From assembly GCA_025054895.1 (NCBI GenBank), contig JANWYZ010000005.1, forward strand, positions 1 through 32,249: 32,249 nucleotides of DNA, written 5' to 3'. Position numbers and translations under genes: made by a program. Source of the stretch: a bacterium (GTDB lineage: Bacteria > Armatimonadota > HRBIN16). Every line of letters begins with the position of its first letter. Position 1 is the first letter of the stretch. Shown here piece by piece: positions 16,841-25,339 of this stretch. The notes under the pieces were generated by a model. That model ran no database searches and had not been told where the DNA came from. It was given only the letters and a program-made list of their open reading frames with translations.

Positions 16841-17373
16841 TTAAGGCTCCAGAACAAACTCCACTTCGTTCGCCCAGTGGGTTGCCCAGTCGTTATGGAA
16901 AGCCCAGAAGTTGGTTTTGGACACGCTGCGCCCTGCCGCCAGCTCCATCGGCTCACCGACATTGTGATTGACGCGCACAGAGATTTTCACAGGGCGCCCT
17001 CCGAACAGCGCATCGCGCACCTCGGGCATCTGGCTCCAGGTAAGGGCGGCTTCCACGTAGCGTGTGTTCTCGTCTCGGCGGATGACCAGCTGCCCCTCCT
17101 TGACCGCTCCGCCGTCGTTTGGCGCTTTGGGCTGGCGTGGATAGAAGTGTTTGCGCACCATGCCCGGTCGCTGCAAGCACCAGATTTCCGTACCGCCCCC
17201 GTAGCGCGGCGCGACGGGGTTGAGGGCGAACTCGTAGTCGGTATCGGCGTACACCATGAAGCGCGGCATCGTGCCGGGCGGATGGGAGAGCAGCGGTTTG
17301 CGCTCCGGAGGCAGCACGTTTGCTCCCTCAATATCGCCCGCGTGTACCCTCGCCTGTTTGGCCGACACTACCC
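16841..17373 (-). pseudogene. C-terminal DOMON/CBM9-like domain of the GH38-like protein, split off by a frameshift
   Basis: The minus-strand reading frame continues the upstream GH38-like protein in the -1 frame. It reads 'VVSAKQARVHAGDIEGANV', then a beta-rich domain with 'MPRFMVYADTDYEFALNPV' and 'LTWSQMPEVRDALFGGRPVK', ending 'WANEVEFVLEP'. This looks like a carbohydrate-binding DOMON/CBM9-type domain similar in style to the one in the GH123-like protein. There is no ribosome site or good start codon of its own near 17428. Adding one G to the GGG run at 17371-17373 would join it to the upstream frame as AGVVSAKQ. It is therefore probably part of the same protein, interrupted by a real or sequencing frameshift. 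A separate overlapping gene is less likely. Confidence 0.65.
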
Positions 17374-19917
17374 GGCTCGCCCAGCGACCCAGTATCCTCG
17401 GTGTGCTTTGGTGGTGGTCTCCACCCACACACTGCGGTAATCGTCCAGCGGACGATACTGCTTACGCGCTTTCTCCAGCAACAGGCGCACCGTGACTATC
17501 TCGTGTGGCTTGAAGGAGACGTTCACCGTACTACCTTCTATCGGCAAAGGCGTCGGCTCGCGCAGCAGCATGTTCACCCGCTCCGCCTTTTCTACCGCGC
17601 CATAGAAGGTAAAACGCGCCTCGGTGGATTTGCCGTTCACCTCGAACGCCCTCAACACACACCACTCGCCCTCGCGGTAGAAGGCGGAGAGCACCACATC
17701 GCCTTCCACCTGCAGGAAGCTCATGGAAGCGGGCAACTGCGCTTCGCCTTGCGTATCGCGATATACCGCCATCGGCGGTCGATTGAAGGCGATCGCCTCG
17801 CGCAACAGCGCGTCTCGGCTGGGCGCATAATCCCACGCGCGGTATCCATACCGCAGCTCTACCTCGCGTACCCAGTTATCCTCATCCCAGGCGTCGTACA
17901 TGAACAGGATGTTGCGCACAATGTCGCCGTCGCGCAGGAAGCCCTGATTGCCTCCGTGTATGTATTGCAGCCCGCGTTCGCCGTTGGTGAGGAAGATGAA
18001 GTTCAAACCGGTGAACGGATTGGTCACCTCCTCAAAGAACTGTGGCGAGGTCATCCAGTCACCAGTGGGGTATTTCTTGCGGTACACTCCTTCAGCGCGG
18101 ATAGGTGTGACTGCAAAGGGGTGGTCATGCCAGATTTCGGTGCGCTCCAGCTGTGCGGCGATCTCTGTTTGCAGCGAGCGCATCATAGACGGCTCAGGGC
18201 GCTGGAGAAATCGCAGATGAGTTCGTACCTCGACGGTATCGCTCAGGGCGTTCAGGCGAACACGTGAGCAAAACCGTGCGACCCCACCCAGCTCGCCTTC
18301 TACCTGCACGCTCGCCAGCACAGCACCGTGATGTTCCACGCACACAGAGCGTACCCCATCCTGAGAACGGTACACGCGCTCTCCAAAGGGGATGTGCAAG
18401 GTGTTCAGCGGTGCATCTTCTCTCACGAACTCTGCGCCGCTTACAGAAGACCTCAGGCTGCTGATAACACCTGTCCGTCGGTTCACGTGCACTATCACGT
18501 GCGCATTAGACAGCTGCACAGCATCCTCGCTTTCGACAACGTTCACTCGTGCAGCAGCGCTGTGACTATCTTGCGTAAAGCGATATGCCCTGTAACCGAT
18601 GGAAGGTATATCCTGTGCAGGGAAGCAGATAGTCGCCGCTTCGTCGCCGGCAGCAACCACCTGCACGGGCACAGCACGTCCAGTGTCGTCCACTATGGAG
18701 GGCTTCACGCTGTCGGCAGGTACTGTCGCAATGGCAACCCCGCTCTGCGCCCACCCAAGAGGGTTGAACACCACTACGTCCGGCTCGTTGCTCACACGCC
18801 CGGCGATGTGCTTCAGGTTGCGCTCCAGCACCATGCTTGAGAGCTCGAGGCTATCATGGTAGTACAGCTTGCCGGTATCGCCGCACAATCCTTCACACTC
18901 ATCTACGTCGTGATGCTGGGCAAGCAGCAGGTTGCGCCACGCCTGCCGCAGCTCCCATTCAGGGTATACATCCCACTGCGCATACGGTCTACCCAACATC
19001 CCCGATGCCAGCGCGAAGCTCTCTGCGCTCAGCAACTGGTTCTCCGCCTGCTTGCTGAGGTAGCGTACCAGGTCGCCGTTCTTGCCGATGGACATGCCGT
19101 GAAACACGTCGTCCAGCGTATATTCCAGCACCGGCTCATCGCCCTTCGCCTGAGAGAGAAACTCGCTCAGCGTCACCCAGCGGATATCGAACTCGGGTTG
19201 AGCGGCGATTTCTTTCATGCGAGGGGCGATTAGCTCCGCTCGACACATCCAGTCGGGCGTCGGCAGCAACTCCAGCCACTGGATGATCAGCGGGTCTTCC
19301 ATCTGCTCCACCGCTTCGTGCCGCAGACCCTGCTCGAAGTCCTCGGGCCACTGGTGCAGGCAGAGGTCGGTTTTGGGCGCGACCAGAATCTCCGAGCCGT
19401 CCAGTCCGCGCCATCGCGCTCGCGAGACCCTCTCGATGGGCACGTGCGGCGTGTGCCATGTCCACTGGAAAAAGAGACAGCCGTATTCAAAACCGCATCG
19501 TCGCAGAATCTGCGGCAGCTGCGGGAAGAAGTCGAACTCCTCTTCCCACCAGGCAACCGGGCGTACACCGAATAGCTTCTCGCACACCAATACACCCATC
19601 GCCAGCTGGCGCACGTTCGCCTCGCCGCCGCAAAACAGTCCGTATGGTTGTCCATACGAAGCTCCCACAATTTCGGCGCGTCCGTCCCGAATCATGTTCT
19701 TCAACAGTGCAAACGCCTCGGGGTCGGTAAGGGCGAGCTGCTCGTAGCCCACCACGTCGAAGTTCACGTTGCCCTTCGCGCCCGTCTCGTCCATCAGCAG
19801 CAACATATCCCTGACACTGGCTGGCAGCACAAACTCTCCCCAGTTCCACACCATGTCCACCCAGTGTTTATGGTTACCGAAAGTATAGTACACAGTTCGT
19901 TTTGATGAGGGACTCAT
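17368..19917 (-). CDS. GH38-like alpha-mannosidase family protein
   Basis: Large cytoplasmic-type protein of 849 aa without signal peptide. The N-terminus TVYYTFGNHKHWVDMVWNW corresponds to the first metal-binding strand of GH38/57-type barrels. 'PVAWWEEEFDFFPQLPQILRRCGF' is the nucleophile region, and 'LLLAQHHDVDE' fits the late H-H-D motif. A long beta-sandwich part follows (about residues 370-849), with 'IPSIGYRAYRFTQ' typical of mannosidase C-terminal domains. The metal motif appears as H-x-x-D (H18-D21) rather than H-x-D, and the nucleophile loop is altered, so activity and substrate are uncertain. ATG 19917 is preceded by AGGAGGG. The frame stops at TAG 17368, after which the C-terminal domain continues in another frame. 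It follows rplL by 134 bp. Confidence 0.8.
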   Translation of the reverse strand: MSPSSKRTVYYTFGNHKHWVDMVWNWGEFVLPASVRDMLLLMDETGAKGNVNFDVVGYEQLALTDPEAFALLKNMIRDGRAEIVGASYGQPYGLFCGGEANVRQLAMGVLVCEKLFGVRPVAWWEEEFDFFPQLPQILRRCGFEYGCLFFQWTWHTPHVPIERVSRARWRGLDGSEILVAPKTDLCLHQWPEDFEQGLRHEAVEQMEDPLIIQWLELLPTPDWMCRAELIAPRMKEIAAQPEFDIRWVTLSEFLSQAKGDEPVLEYTLDDVFHGMSIGKNGDLVRYLSKQAENQLLSAESFALASGMLGRPYAQWDVYPEWELRQAWRNLLLAQHHDVDECEGLCGDTGKLYYHDSLELSSMVLERNLKHIAGRVSNEPDVVVFNPLGWAQSGVAIATVPADSVKPSIVDDTGRAVPVQVVAAGDEAATICFPAQDIPSIGYRAYRFTQDSHSAAARVNVVESEDAVQLSNAHVIVHVNRRTGVISSLRSSVSGAEFVREDAPLNTLHIPFGERVYRSQDGVRSVCVEHHGAVLASVQVEGELGGVARFCSRVRLNALSDTVEVRTHLRFLQRPEPSMMRSLQTEIAAQLERTEIWHDHPFAVTPIRAEGVYRKKYPTGDWMTSPQFFEEVTNPFTGLNFIFLTNGERGLQYIHGGNQGFLRDGDIVRNILFMYDAWDEDNWVREVELRYGYRAWDYAPSRDALLREAIAFNRPPMAVYRDTQGEAQLPASMSFLQVEGDVVLSAFYREGEWCVLRAFEVNGKSTEARFTFYGAVEKAERVNMLLREPTPLPIEGSTVNVSFKPHEIVTVRLLLEKARKQYRPLDDYRSVWVETTTKAHRGYWVAGRAG

Positions 19918-19991
19918 GGTCGCCCTCCTGCCGATGAGTGGTAAACCTGTATCCTCCGCCCCGCTTCCTCAGGATGAAGGAAAGAGCAACC

Positions 19992-20014
19992 CCCCTCTCC
20001 TCGCAGGAGAGGGG
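19992..20014 (-). terminator. hairpin after rplL, probable terminator
   Basis: A 10-bp perfect stem CCCCTCTCCT/AGGAGAGGGG with a 3-nt loop lies 38 bp past the rplL stop on the minus strand. It is followed by GGTTGCTCTTTCC, which is only weakly T-rich, so termination may be partial and GH38 expression could depend on read-through. Confidence 0.5.
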
Positions 20015-20051
20015 TTCGGTGTCGGGTTTGATTCACACGAGCGGGCAAAAG

Positions 20052-20453
20052 CTACTTGATTTCGACAGTGGCGCCTTCGGCTTCGAACTTCGCCTTGATT
20101 TGCTCCGCTTCTTCTTTGGTCACGCCCTGCTTGATGGGCTGCGGCGCGCTTTCCACCAGGTCTTTCGCCTCTTTCAGGCCCAGGTTGGTGATTTCGCGCA
20201 CCACCTTGATGACCTGGATCTTCTTCTCGCCCGCCGACTTGAGGATGACGTCGAAGGATGTCTTTTCCTCCTCGGCGGGGGCTGCTTCGGCTGCTGCGCC
20301 TGCGCCAGCAACTGCGCCTGGCATCGCAGCAATCGCCACCGGAGCAGCTGCCGTCACGCCAAACTCCTCCTGTAGAGCCTTTACCAGCTCATTGAGTTCC
20401 AGCACGCTCATGCTCTTGATGGCGTCGATAATCTCTTCTTTGGTCAATGCCAT
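20052..20453 (-). CDS. rplL: 50S ribosomal protein L7/L12
   Basis: Ribosomal stalk protein of 133 aa. It has the N-terminal dimerisation helix ([27 protein letters not shown]), an Ala/Pro/Glu-rich hinge, and the conserved C-terminal domain with '[25 protein letters not shown]' and a final 'ATVEIK'; the visible form is [12 protein letters not shown]. It is a few residues longer than typical because of an extended hinge. The ATG is preceded by AAGGAGG and lies 13 bp after rplJ, with which it forms the L10-(L12)n stalk on the large subunit. Confidence 0.98.
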   Translation of the reverse strand: MALTKEEIIDAIKSMSVLELNELVKALQEEFGVTAAAPVAIAAMPGAVAGAGAAAEAAPAEEEKTSFDVILKSAGEKKIQVIKVVREITNLGLKEAKDLVESAPQPIKQGVTKEEAEQIKAKFEAEGATVEIK

Positions 20454-20466
20454 GTCCCTAACCTCC

Positions 20467-21003
20467 TTAAGCGCCTTGCGCGGATTTCTTGTCGGCTATC
20501 GCCTGAACGGTGTATACGAAGTCACGCAGGATACCCTGCAGAGTGCCCACCAGTGCGGTAATAGGCGCTTGCATCCCGCCCACCACCTGAGCAATCAACA
20601 CCTCGCGCGGCGGCAGCTTTGCCAGCTGCTGAACGGCTTCGGCATCGTAACGTCTGCCGCCCAGAACGGCTCCCTTAATCGTCAGCACGCGCAGTTCTCG
20701 CACGGCGTCTGAAAGCGCTTTAGCGGTTGCTGCTTCGTCGCCGTGGAGGAAGGCAACGGCTGTGGGACCCTCCAGGATGTCGTCCACGTTGTCGCTGATT
20801 ATCCCTTGCGCCGCGAGGCGGAATAGGGTATTTTTTACCACACGGTATTCCGCCTGACTCTGGCGCATCTGCTTACGCAGCTGCGTTATCTGCGACACGT
20901 TTAGCCCGCGGTAATCGGTGAAGATGACGCCTTTGGAAGCGCTCAGCCACTGGCGAATCTGCTCCACCTGCGCCGCCTTTTGCGGATTGGGCTTTGCTCG
21001 CAC
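20467..21003 (-). CDS. rplJ: 50S ribosomal protein L10
   Basis: Stalk base protein of 178 aa. The N-terminal part has '[31 protein letters not shown]' and '[13 protein letters not shown]', family hallmarks for binding 23S rRNA and L11 neighbourhood, and the C-terminal helix '[22 protein letters not shown]' binds L7/L12 dimers. The start is GTG 21003, preceded by AAGGAGGT at 9-nt spacing; the frame continues further upstream but only through the leader. An ATG 10 nt upstream is out of frame. The gene is not preceded by rplK-rplA here, and is driven by its own promoter and leader. Confidence 0.96.
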   Translation of the reverse strand: MRAKPNPQKAAQVEQIRQWLSASKGVIFTDYRGLNVSQITQLRKQMRQSQAEYRVVKNTLFRLAAQGIISDNVDDILEGPTAVAFLHGDEAATAKALSDAVRELRVLTIKGAVLGGRRYDAEAVQQLAKLPPREVLIAQVVGGMQAPITALVGTLQGILRDFVYTVQAIADKKSAQGA

Positions 21004-21134
21004 GCAGCATCCACCTCCTTTCTTGTCTGCGCGCCCTACCAAAGCAGTAAGGGGAACCCTGCCAGAGGCGAGGATCCCCCCATACACCTGACACCTGTCG
21101 CATTCACTCTGCGACGGCGCGCGTGTTCCATATC

Positions 21135-21200
21135 CCTTTCTTCGCCTCGGCAGGTGGAACCCCATTAAGCCCTTGCGGGCGCCTGCTTTCTTCGGACAAG
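21135..21200 (-). ncRNA. ribosomal protein L10 leader (autoregulatory mRNA element)
   Basis: The transcribed leader of rplJL contains the elements conserved in L10 leaders: GAAGAAAGCAGGCGCC, then GGGCTTAATGGGG and CCACCTGCCGAGG. CAGG and CCTG halves pair, and the GAAG-AAAGCAGG and TTAAT segments sit as in the known L10-L12 binding site. L10(L12)4 binding here normally lowers expression of the operon. The rest of the leader (21004-21134) is about 130 nt of unassigned sequence that could contain an attenuator or coupling hairpin. Confidence 0.8.
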
Positions 21201-21207
21201 CGGTATG

Positions 21208-21236
21208 ATTATACTTCAAGAAACGAGCGATTGCAA
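21208..21236 (-). promoter_or_regulatory. sigma-70-type promoter of rplJL
   Basis: Minus-strand -35 TTGCAA (21231-21236), exact 17-bp spacer and perfect -10 TATAAT (21208-21213). The predicted start near 21201 lies just at the beginning of the L10 leader. The -35 lies immediately past the stop codon of the upstream DUF455-like gene. Confidence 0.75.
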
Positions 21237-21239
21237 GCC

Positions 21240-22598
21240 TCAGGCGATGATGTTGGGAATGCCGTCCAGCGCAGGCGCGAGGCTCACCGGCGAGGTGTTG
21301 GTGCCACAGCCCATGAAGCGCTGTCCAAGGTCTTCTACCCACTTCTCGCCTTTCTGCTTGCGCAGCTCGTTGATCCTCTCACGGAACTCCCAGTCGGCGT
21401 CTTGCACGACAGTTTTCACGTCGCGCTGTTCCCCAGTGATTTGCATCAGGTGTTTAATCCACCGACTGCCGAAGGTGACGTGCGTGCGCTCGTCCACGAT
21501 GTCGTACTCGTGCTCCAGCGCGGAGAGCGGATCGTTGCGTTTCCAGGCGGCGGCAACCCATGCCCGCTTGGGCTCGAAGCTGCACGCCTCGCCGACCTGC
21601 GTGAGGCTCGCCAGCCGATGCAGCAAGCTGAGGCTCGTCCAGACGGCGTAGTGACCGACCGGTATTGGCACGCTGTAGGGGTCTACGCCGAATGCCTTGA
21701 GGCGCTCGAAGCCCATCATGGTGTGTCGCGCCTCATCCCACATCTGGCGGATGAACTCCATGTAGTACTCGAAGGGCATATCGTACTTGCGCCCATCGTA
21801 CACAATGCTGCCCACGATGTCGATAACCGGCAGTTCGGTAAAATGCGTATAGGCGGTGGGTATCGCCTCGTACTCGGGCCAATCGGGCAGGGTATAGCGG
21901 TCCGCACTGCGGATAGTGAAAGTCTCTTCCAGCGCCATCTCGGCAGGGTATTGCCATTCGGGGTACTCTGGAATGGGCGGCGCATCGGCAGGCGGGCGGA
22001 CGCCAAAGATACCCCCCAGAGCCACCAGGTGTTCCCGAATCTGCTGCTCGAAGGCAGGGTCGCCGGCTCTACCCTGTTCTTGCTTGCGTTTCAGATAATC
22101 TGTGCCCCAGTCGATGTCTCGCTTGAGCGCAGGCAGATGCAACTCCAGCAGCTCTTTGGTGGGTGCGTCGTTCACAGGAAGGGTATATCGGGCATGGAGA
22201 CTGTACGCCTTGTATTGCGCAGGGCGAATCACATGATACAATGCACCGAGAAGCGTCACGTCATCTTTTGCGGTCATCAGGTGTCGCACGAAGTTTTTCC
22301 ACTGCGGAAGCACTTTGCGCTCAGCGTCGCTGACCAGAAAGTCGCGCAGTCGTGCTCGCATGTCTCGAGCACGCAGCATCGCGCTGTGCAGGTGGTGGCT
22401 CAGCTCACATTTTGCCTCCAAATCGGGCAACATAGCGATAGCACCTGCCAGCGTGGTAGCCAATTCAAACTCCAGAGAGAAGTAGTGGTGGAAGATGACC
22501 TGACTCTCTTCCACGCGGAAGTAGGTCTGCCTCTTGCGTCTTCGTACACCAGACACTTTCTGAGCCGCACGGTCGGCTGTGCGATGCACGATAGCCAT
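21240..22598 (-). CDS. ferritin-like di-iron protein, DUF455-related
   Basis: Cytoplasmic protein of 452 aa, much longer than the usual DUF455 protein (about 250 aa). It has three ExxH motifs typical of di-iron ferritin-like folds: E65-L-S-H68, E289-A-R-H292 (in WDEARHTMMGFERL, the strongest DUF455-like match), and E370-R-T-H373 (in EYDIVDERTH), plus the helix FSLEFELATTLAG. A proline-rich linker (about residues 210-230, PPADAPPIPEYPEW) divides two helical parts. It may be an oxygenase or hydroxylase, but no substrate can be read. ATG 22598 is chosen for GGGAG at 7-nt spacing; a GTG two codons upstream is less likely. It ends 3 bp from the rplJL promoter. Confidence 0.75.
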   Translation of the reverse strand: MAIVHRTADRAAQKVSGVRRRKRQTYFRVEESQVIFHHYFSLEFELATTLAGAIAMLPDLEAKCELSHHLHSAMLRARDMRARLRDFLVSDAERKVLPQWKNFVRHLMTAKDDVTLLGALYHVIRPAQYKAYSLHARYTLPVNDAPTKELLELHLPALKRDIDWGTDYLKRKQEQGRAGDPAFEQQIREHLVALGGIFGVRPPADAPPIPEYPEWQYPAEMALEETFTIRSADRYTLPDWPEYEAIPTAYTHFTELPVIDIVGSIVYDGRKYDMPFEYYMEFIRQMWDEARHTMMGFERLKAFGVDPYSVPIPVGHYAVWTSLSLLHRLASLTQVGEACSFEPKRAWVAAAWKRNDPLSALEHEYDIVDERTHVTFGSRWIKHLMQITGEQRDVKTVVQDADWEFRERINELRKQKGEKWVEDLGQRFMGCGTNTSPVSLAPALDGIPNIIA

Positions 22599-22717
22599 AA
22601 TCACTCTCCCTTTCGCCGGTTTTGTTTAGTTTAGCAAAATGTACACAGGAAAAGCAAGAGAATTGCACACAAAATGCCTTGCGGGGCAAGGCTCCTTTCA
22701 AGCGGCTGGTTTTCAGT

Positions 22718-22948
22718 GGTCGCGACGGAGCGCGACCCTCCAATAATGTCATGCTGAGCGCAAGCGAAGCATCTCTGAGACCCTTCGCTAACGCTCAGGG
22801 TGACAAACGGAGTGGAGGGCGAGGCTCCTGCCGAGCCGTTCGGCTCACAGGGTCGCGACGGAGCGCGACCCTCCAGTGCTGTCATGCTGAGCGCCAGCGA
22901 AGCATCTCGTTTTTTCCTGTCATGCTGAGCCGAAGGCGAAGCATCTCA
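22718..22948. repeat. composite dispersed repeat block, locus 2 (inverted A-B-C-A plus extra C copies)
   Basis: Plus-strand order is A (22718-22741), C (22748-22804), B (22813-22839), A (22851-22874), short C (22880-22909) and another short C (22919-22948). On the minus strand this reads C-C-A-B-C-A, containing the same core order A-B-C-A as locus 1. The last module overlaps the TGA stop (22946-22948) of the isomerase-like gene. 22599-22717 contains no gene and nothing clear. Confidence 0.85.
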
Positions 22949-23779
22949 CGTAGCGCTCGCTGCGTTGCGCTTTTTCTTCAGGTAAGCCACCTCTGCCTGC
23001 ACCATCTCCACAAAGGATGCACCGACAGGCACGGCAAACTCTGCGTGTACGGAGCAGGGTCCGGTAAATCCCTCCCGTGCCAGCAGGCGAAATACTTCGC
23101 TCCACGCTACGCCTCCCTGTCCTGCAGGCACACACTCCCACTGCAGCTTCTGTTCATCGCCCGATGGCTGCAGGGTTGGCTTGAAATCTTTTAAGCCTAT
23201 CATAGCAAGATATGGCTTCACCATCGCCAGGGCAAACGCGAACGGCTCCCCGTTCACCACCAGATGCCCAACGTCCAGGTACGCTCCCAGCGCGGCGGGG
23301 TCCGAATCGCGCAGCAAGTGCACCAGCGCAGAGGCGTTCAACCCCATGTAACCCATACCGCTGTGAGTATGGTAGACCACCTTCACGCGATAGCGGCGAG
23401 CGAGCCTCTGCCAGCCGTCCAGCGCGCGGCGCACGTTATCCACCTCCTGCCAGTACTGCCCCTTCCCGGGGTCAAACAGGAAGTAGCCCAGTTTGAGCAG
23501 GCGTACGTCAGCGGCGTCCATCGCTCGCAGCAACGGCTCAGCGTATGGCGTATCGGGATACAGCAGGTCGGTTTCGCCTGTCGCGGCAAGTATCGGTTGC
23601 CCCGCCTCAGCGAGGCGTTTGGCGGCGACAGGAAGCGCACGTTCCACGTTTTCCGGGTTCACCGGGTGCCCTTTGCGCACCGCCAGGTCCCATCCCTCTG
23701 TGCCCAGCTCTTGCCCCAAAGCAACCAGCCCATCTATGTCGTACTGCCGGAACATTTTGCTGAAAACCGCAAGGCGCAT
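22946..23779 (-). CDS. sugar phosphate isomerase/epimerase family protein (xylose isomerase-like TIM barrel)
   Basis: Cytoplasmic TIM-barrel protein of 277 aa. It starts MRLAVFSKMFRQYDIDGLV, followed by 'GTEGWDLAVRKGHPVNPEN', a typical strand-2 pattern of AP2Ec-type barrels. 'VVYHTHSGMGYMG' and 'LGAYLDVGHLVVNGEP' provide likely metal-binding His/Asp, and 'MIGLKDFKP' is another conserved strand. The substrate is unknown; related proteins isomerise ketoses or inosose. ATG 23779 is preceded by GGAGG at 8 nt; a GTG at 23794 overlaps that ribosome site. The last codons and stop run into a dispersed repeat. It is the last gene of the minus-strand operon beginning with DUF951, 18 bp after the TPR gene. 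Confidence 0.85.
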   Translation of the reverse strand: MRLAVFSKMFRQYDIDGLVALGQELGTEGWDLAVRKGHPVNPENVERALPVAAKRLAEAGQPILAATGETDLLYPDTPYAEPLLRAMDAADVRLLKLGYFLFDPGKGQYWQEVDNVRRALDGWQRLARRYRVKVVYHTHSGMGYMGLNASALVHLLRDSDPAALGAYLDVGHLVVNGEPFAFALAMVKPYLAMIGLKDFKPTLQPSGDEQKLQWECVPAGQGGVAWSEVFRLLAREGFTGPCSVHAEFAVPVGASFVEMVQAEVAYLKKKRNAASAT

Positions 23780-23797
23780 TTCCCGTTCCTCCACCCG

Positions 23798-25339
23798 TTA
23801 TTCCAGAGGCAACATTGCCCGCCTGCCGAAGATGCGAGCTATCTGTCCTGCTCGACGCGCATCTGGCGGCGAGGCGATGTCATAGTTTTGGCGGTCCATA
23901 TTGCGCGCCCTTTCGATGGTGCGAAAGGCTTCCTCTATCTGCCCCGCGCGCGATTGGGTATAGCTCAGCGCCACCAGCGTCCAGGGGTCAGCGGGCGACT
24001 GTCTGACGGCTTTCTGGGCAAGTTCCACGCCGCGCCGCTTGTCCCGCTCGCAAAGCGCTTGTCCACACAGGATCCAGGCGTCGTCGGGTCGGATGCGTGC
24101 TGCCAGTGCAAAATAGCGCGAGGCGGTTGCAACCGAACCCACCGCCAGCGTCTCATAGCCCTTTTGCGCCAGCGCCTGCCAGTTCAGCGGATTTCGCAGC
24201 AGAGCCTCGCGGAAATGGTCTTCAGCACGTGGGAAGTCGCGCGCCTCTGCAAACGCCGCCGAGAGCAGCGCCTCCAGCGTGTCTGAAGACGCCTCTTGCT
24301 CGCGAAGCGCCAGCAGAGCGCGTAACGCCTCCGGCGCCCTCATCTCGCGAAGAGCCACGTTCGCCCTCGTCAGCGCCAGCAGGGTTTCAGTTGCCCCCGT
24401 CCCTTTCATCTGCTCCAGGGCGTTACGCGCCTCCATCGTCCTGCCTCGCAGAGACAGCGCAAGCACCCTGAACACCCCTATAACCACTTTATCCGCCGCG
24501 CGTCGTTCCGCCAGGTTGCATGTCCTTTCCGCATCCTGCCAGCGTCCCGCCAGCAGGTAACAACGCGCCGCAGACAGTAGGCTCTGCGCGGTGCTGTCCG
24601 ATTGCAGGTAGGCGGTTGCTGCGTCTTCCAGCCTGCCCATCTGCGCCAGTGCGCGTGCTTTGTCACTGGGCGTCTTCGCCTGAGAGAGGCGCAACGCGCC
24701 GCCGCGCAAAGCTGCTTCCACCGCTGACTGCAGAGATGCAAACCGTTTCTCCTCATCGGTCGTCTGGGCGAAGGCAACGCGCAAATGAGCCTGCGCCAGC
24801 GTGTCATACGTCTCTGGCGACGGTAGCAGATTGACCGCTTGTTGCGCGCTCTCCTGAGCTTTCGCCCACTGGGACACACCCAGCCACGCCTGCGCCAGCA
24901 GGTGATGCGCTTGCCCGTCGTTCGGTAGCAGACGTGTAGCCCGCCGCGCCGCCTTCAGAGCATCATCCCACTGTTTCGAAGAAAGGTGTTGCCGAGCCTG
25001 GTCAAGATAGTATGCCCCGCCGCGCGATAAGCCGTTATCCACCCTGTAGCGCACGTCCGTCGACGCCATGCGGTCGTTCCAATCGATGGCTCGCAGGGTC
25101 AGCACATGCTCTCCTTCAGCAACGGATAGGGTATCCCATGTCCACGTGTACGGTGTCGTGGTGTCGCTGCCCACCAGCGTACCGTCCAGCAGGAACTCTA
25201 CGCGCTTCAGCGGCTGGTTAGAAGTCACGCGGACCTCCACCACATCCGATACCGTGCTTCCCGGTTCGGGAGTTATTGTTAAACGCGGCGGATACCACCA
25301 TGCGACACTCACCAGCGTCATCCATACCAGCAGTTTCAT
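23798..25339 (-). CDS. secreted/anchored Ig-like and TPR repeat protein
   Basis: Exported protein of 513 aa with a short N-terminal hydrophobic segment (KLLVWMTLVSVAWWY). Residues about 20-100 are a Big/Ig-like domain ('PEPGSTVSDVVEVRVTSNQPLKRVEFLLDGTLVG...' in pattern, ending in 'VLTLRAIDWNDR'), and from about 110 to 500 are TPR-like helical pairs (for example 'WDDALKAARRATRLLPNDG', 'AEDHFREALLRNPLNWQA', 'ASRYFALAARIRPDDAW'). It likely holds protein partners outside or at the membrane. ATG 25339 is preceded by AAGGAGG and forms an ATGA overlap with the upstream secreted protein gene, so the two are probably made together. I cannot name a function. Confidence 0.8.
   Translation of the reverse strand: MKLLVWMTLVSVAWWYPPRLTITPEPGSTVSDVVEVRVTSNQPLKRVEFLLDGTLVGSDTTTPYTWTWDTLSVAEGEHVLTLRAIDWNDRMASTDVRYRVDNGLSRGGAYYLDQARQHLSSKQWDDALKAARRATRLLPNDGQAHHLLAQAWLGVSQWAKAQESAQQAVNLLPSPETYDTLAQAHLRVAFAQTTDEEKRFASLQSAVEAALRGGALRLSQAKTPSDKARALAQMGRLEDAATAYLQSDSTAQSLLSAARCYLLAGRWQDAERTCNLAERRAADKVVIGVFRVLALSLRGRTMEARNALEQMKGTGATETLLALTRANVALREMRAPEALRALLALREQEASSDTLEALLSAAFAEARDFPRAEDHFREALLRNPLNWQALAQKGYETLAVGSVATASRYFALAARIRPDDAWILCGQALCERDKRRGVELAQKAVRQSPADPWTLVALSYTQSRAGQIEEAFRTIERARNMDRQNYDIASPPDARRAGQIARIFGRRAMLPLE

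Noticed and set aside
16777-16962. N-terminal extension of the PEP-CTERM protein
   Set aside because: The upstream part is not preceded by a start signal and would bury the signal peptide.
17368-17373. Programmed -1 frameshift in the GH38-like gene
   Set aside because: No X-XXY-YYZ slippery heptamer or downstream stimulatory structure is evident at the stop; an indel in the GGG run explains the data more simply.
22718-22948. Possible CRISPR array
   Set aside because: Units are of different types and lengths, in both orientations and without regular spacers or cas genes.
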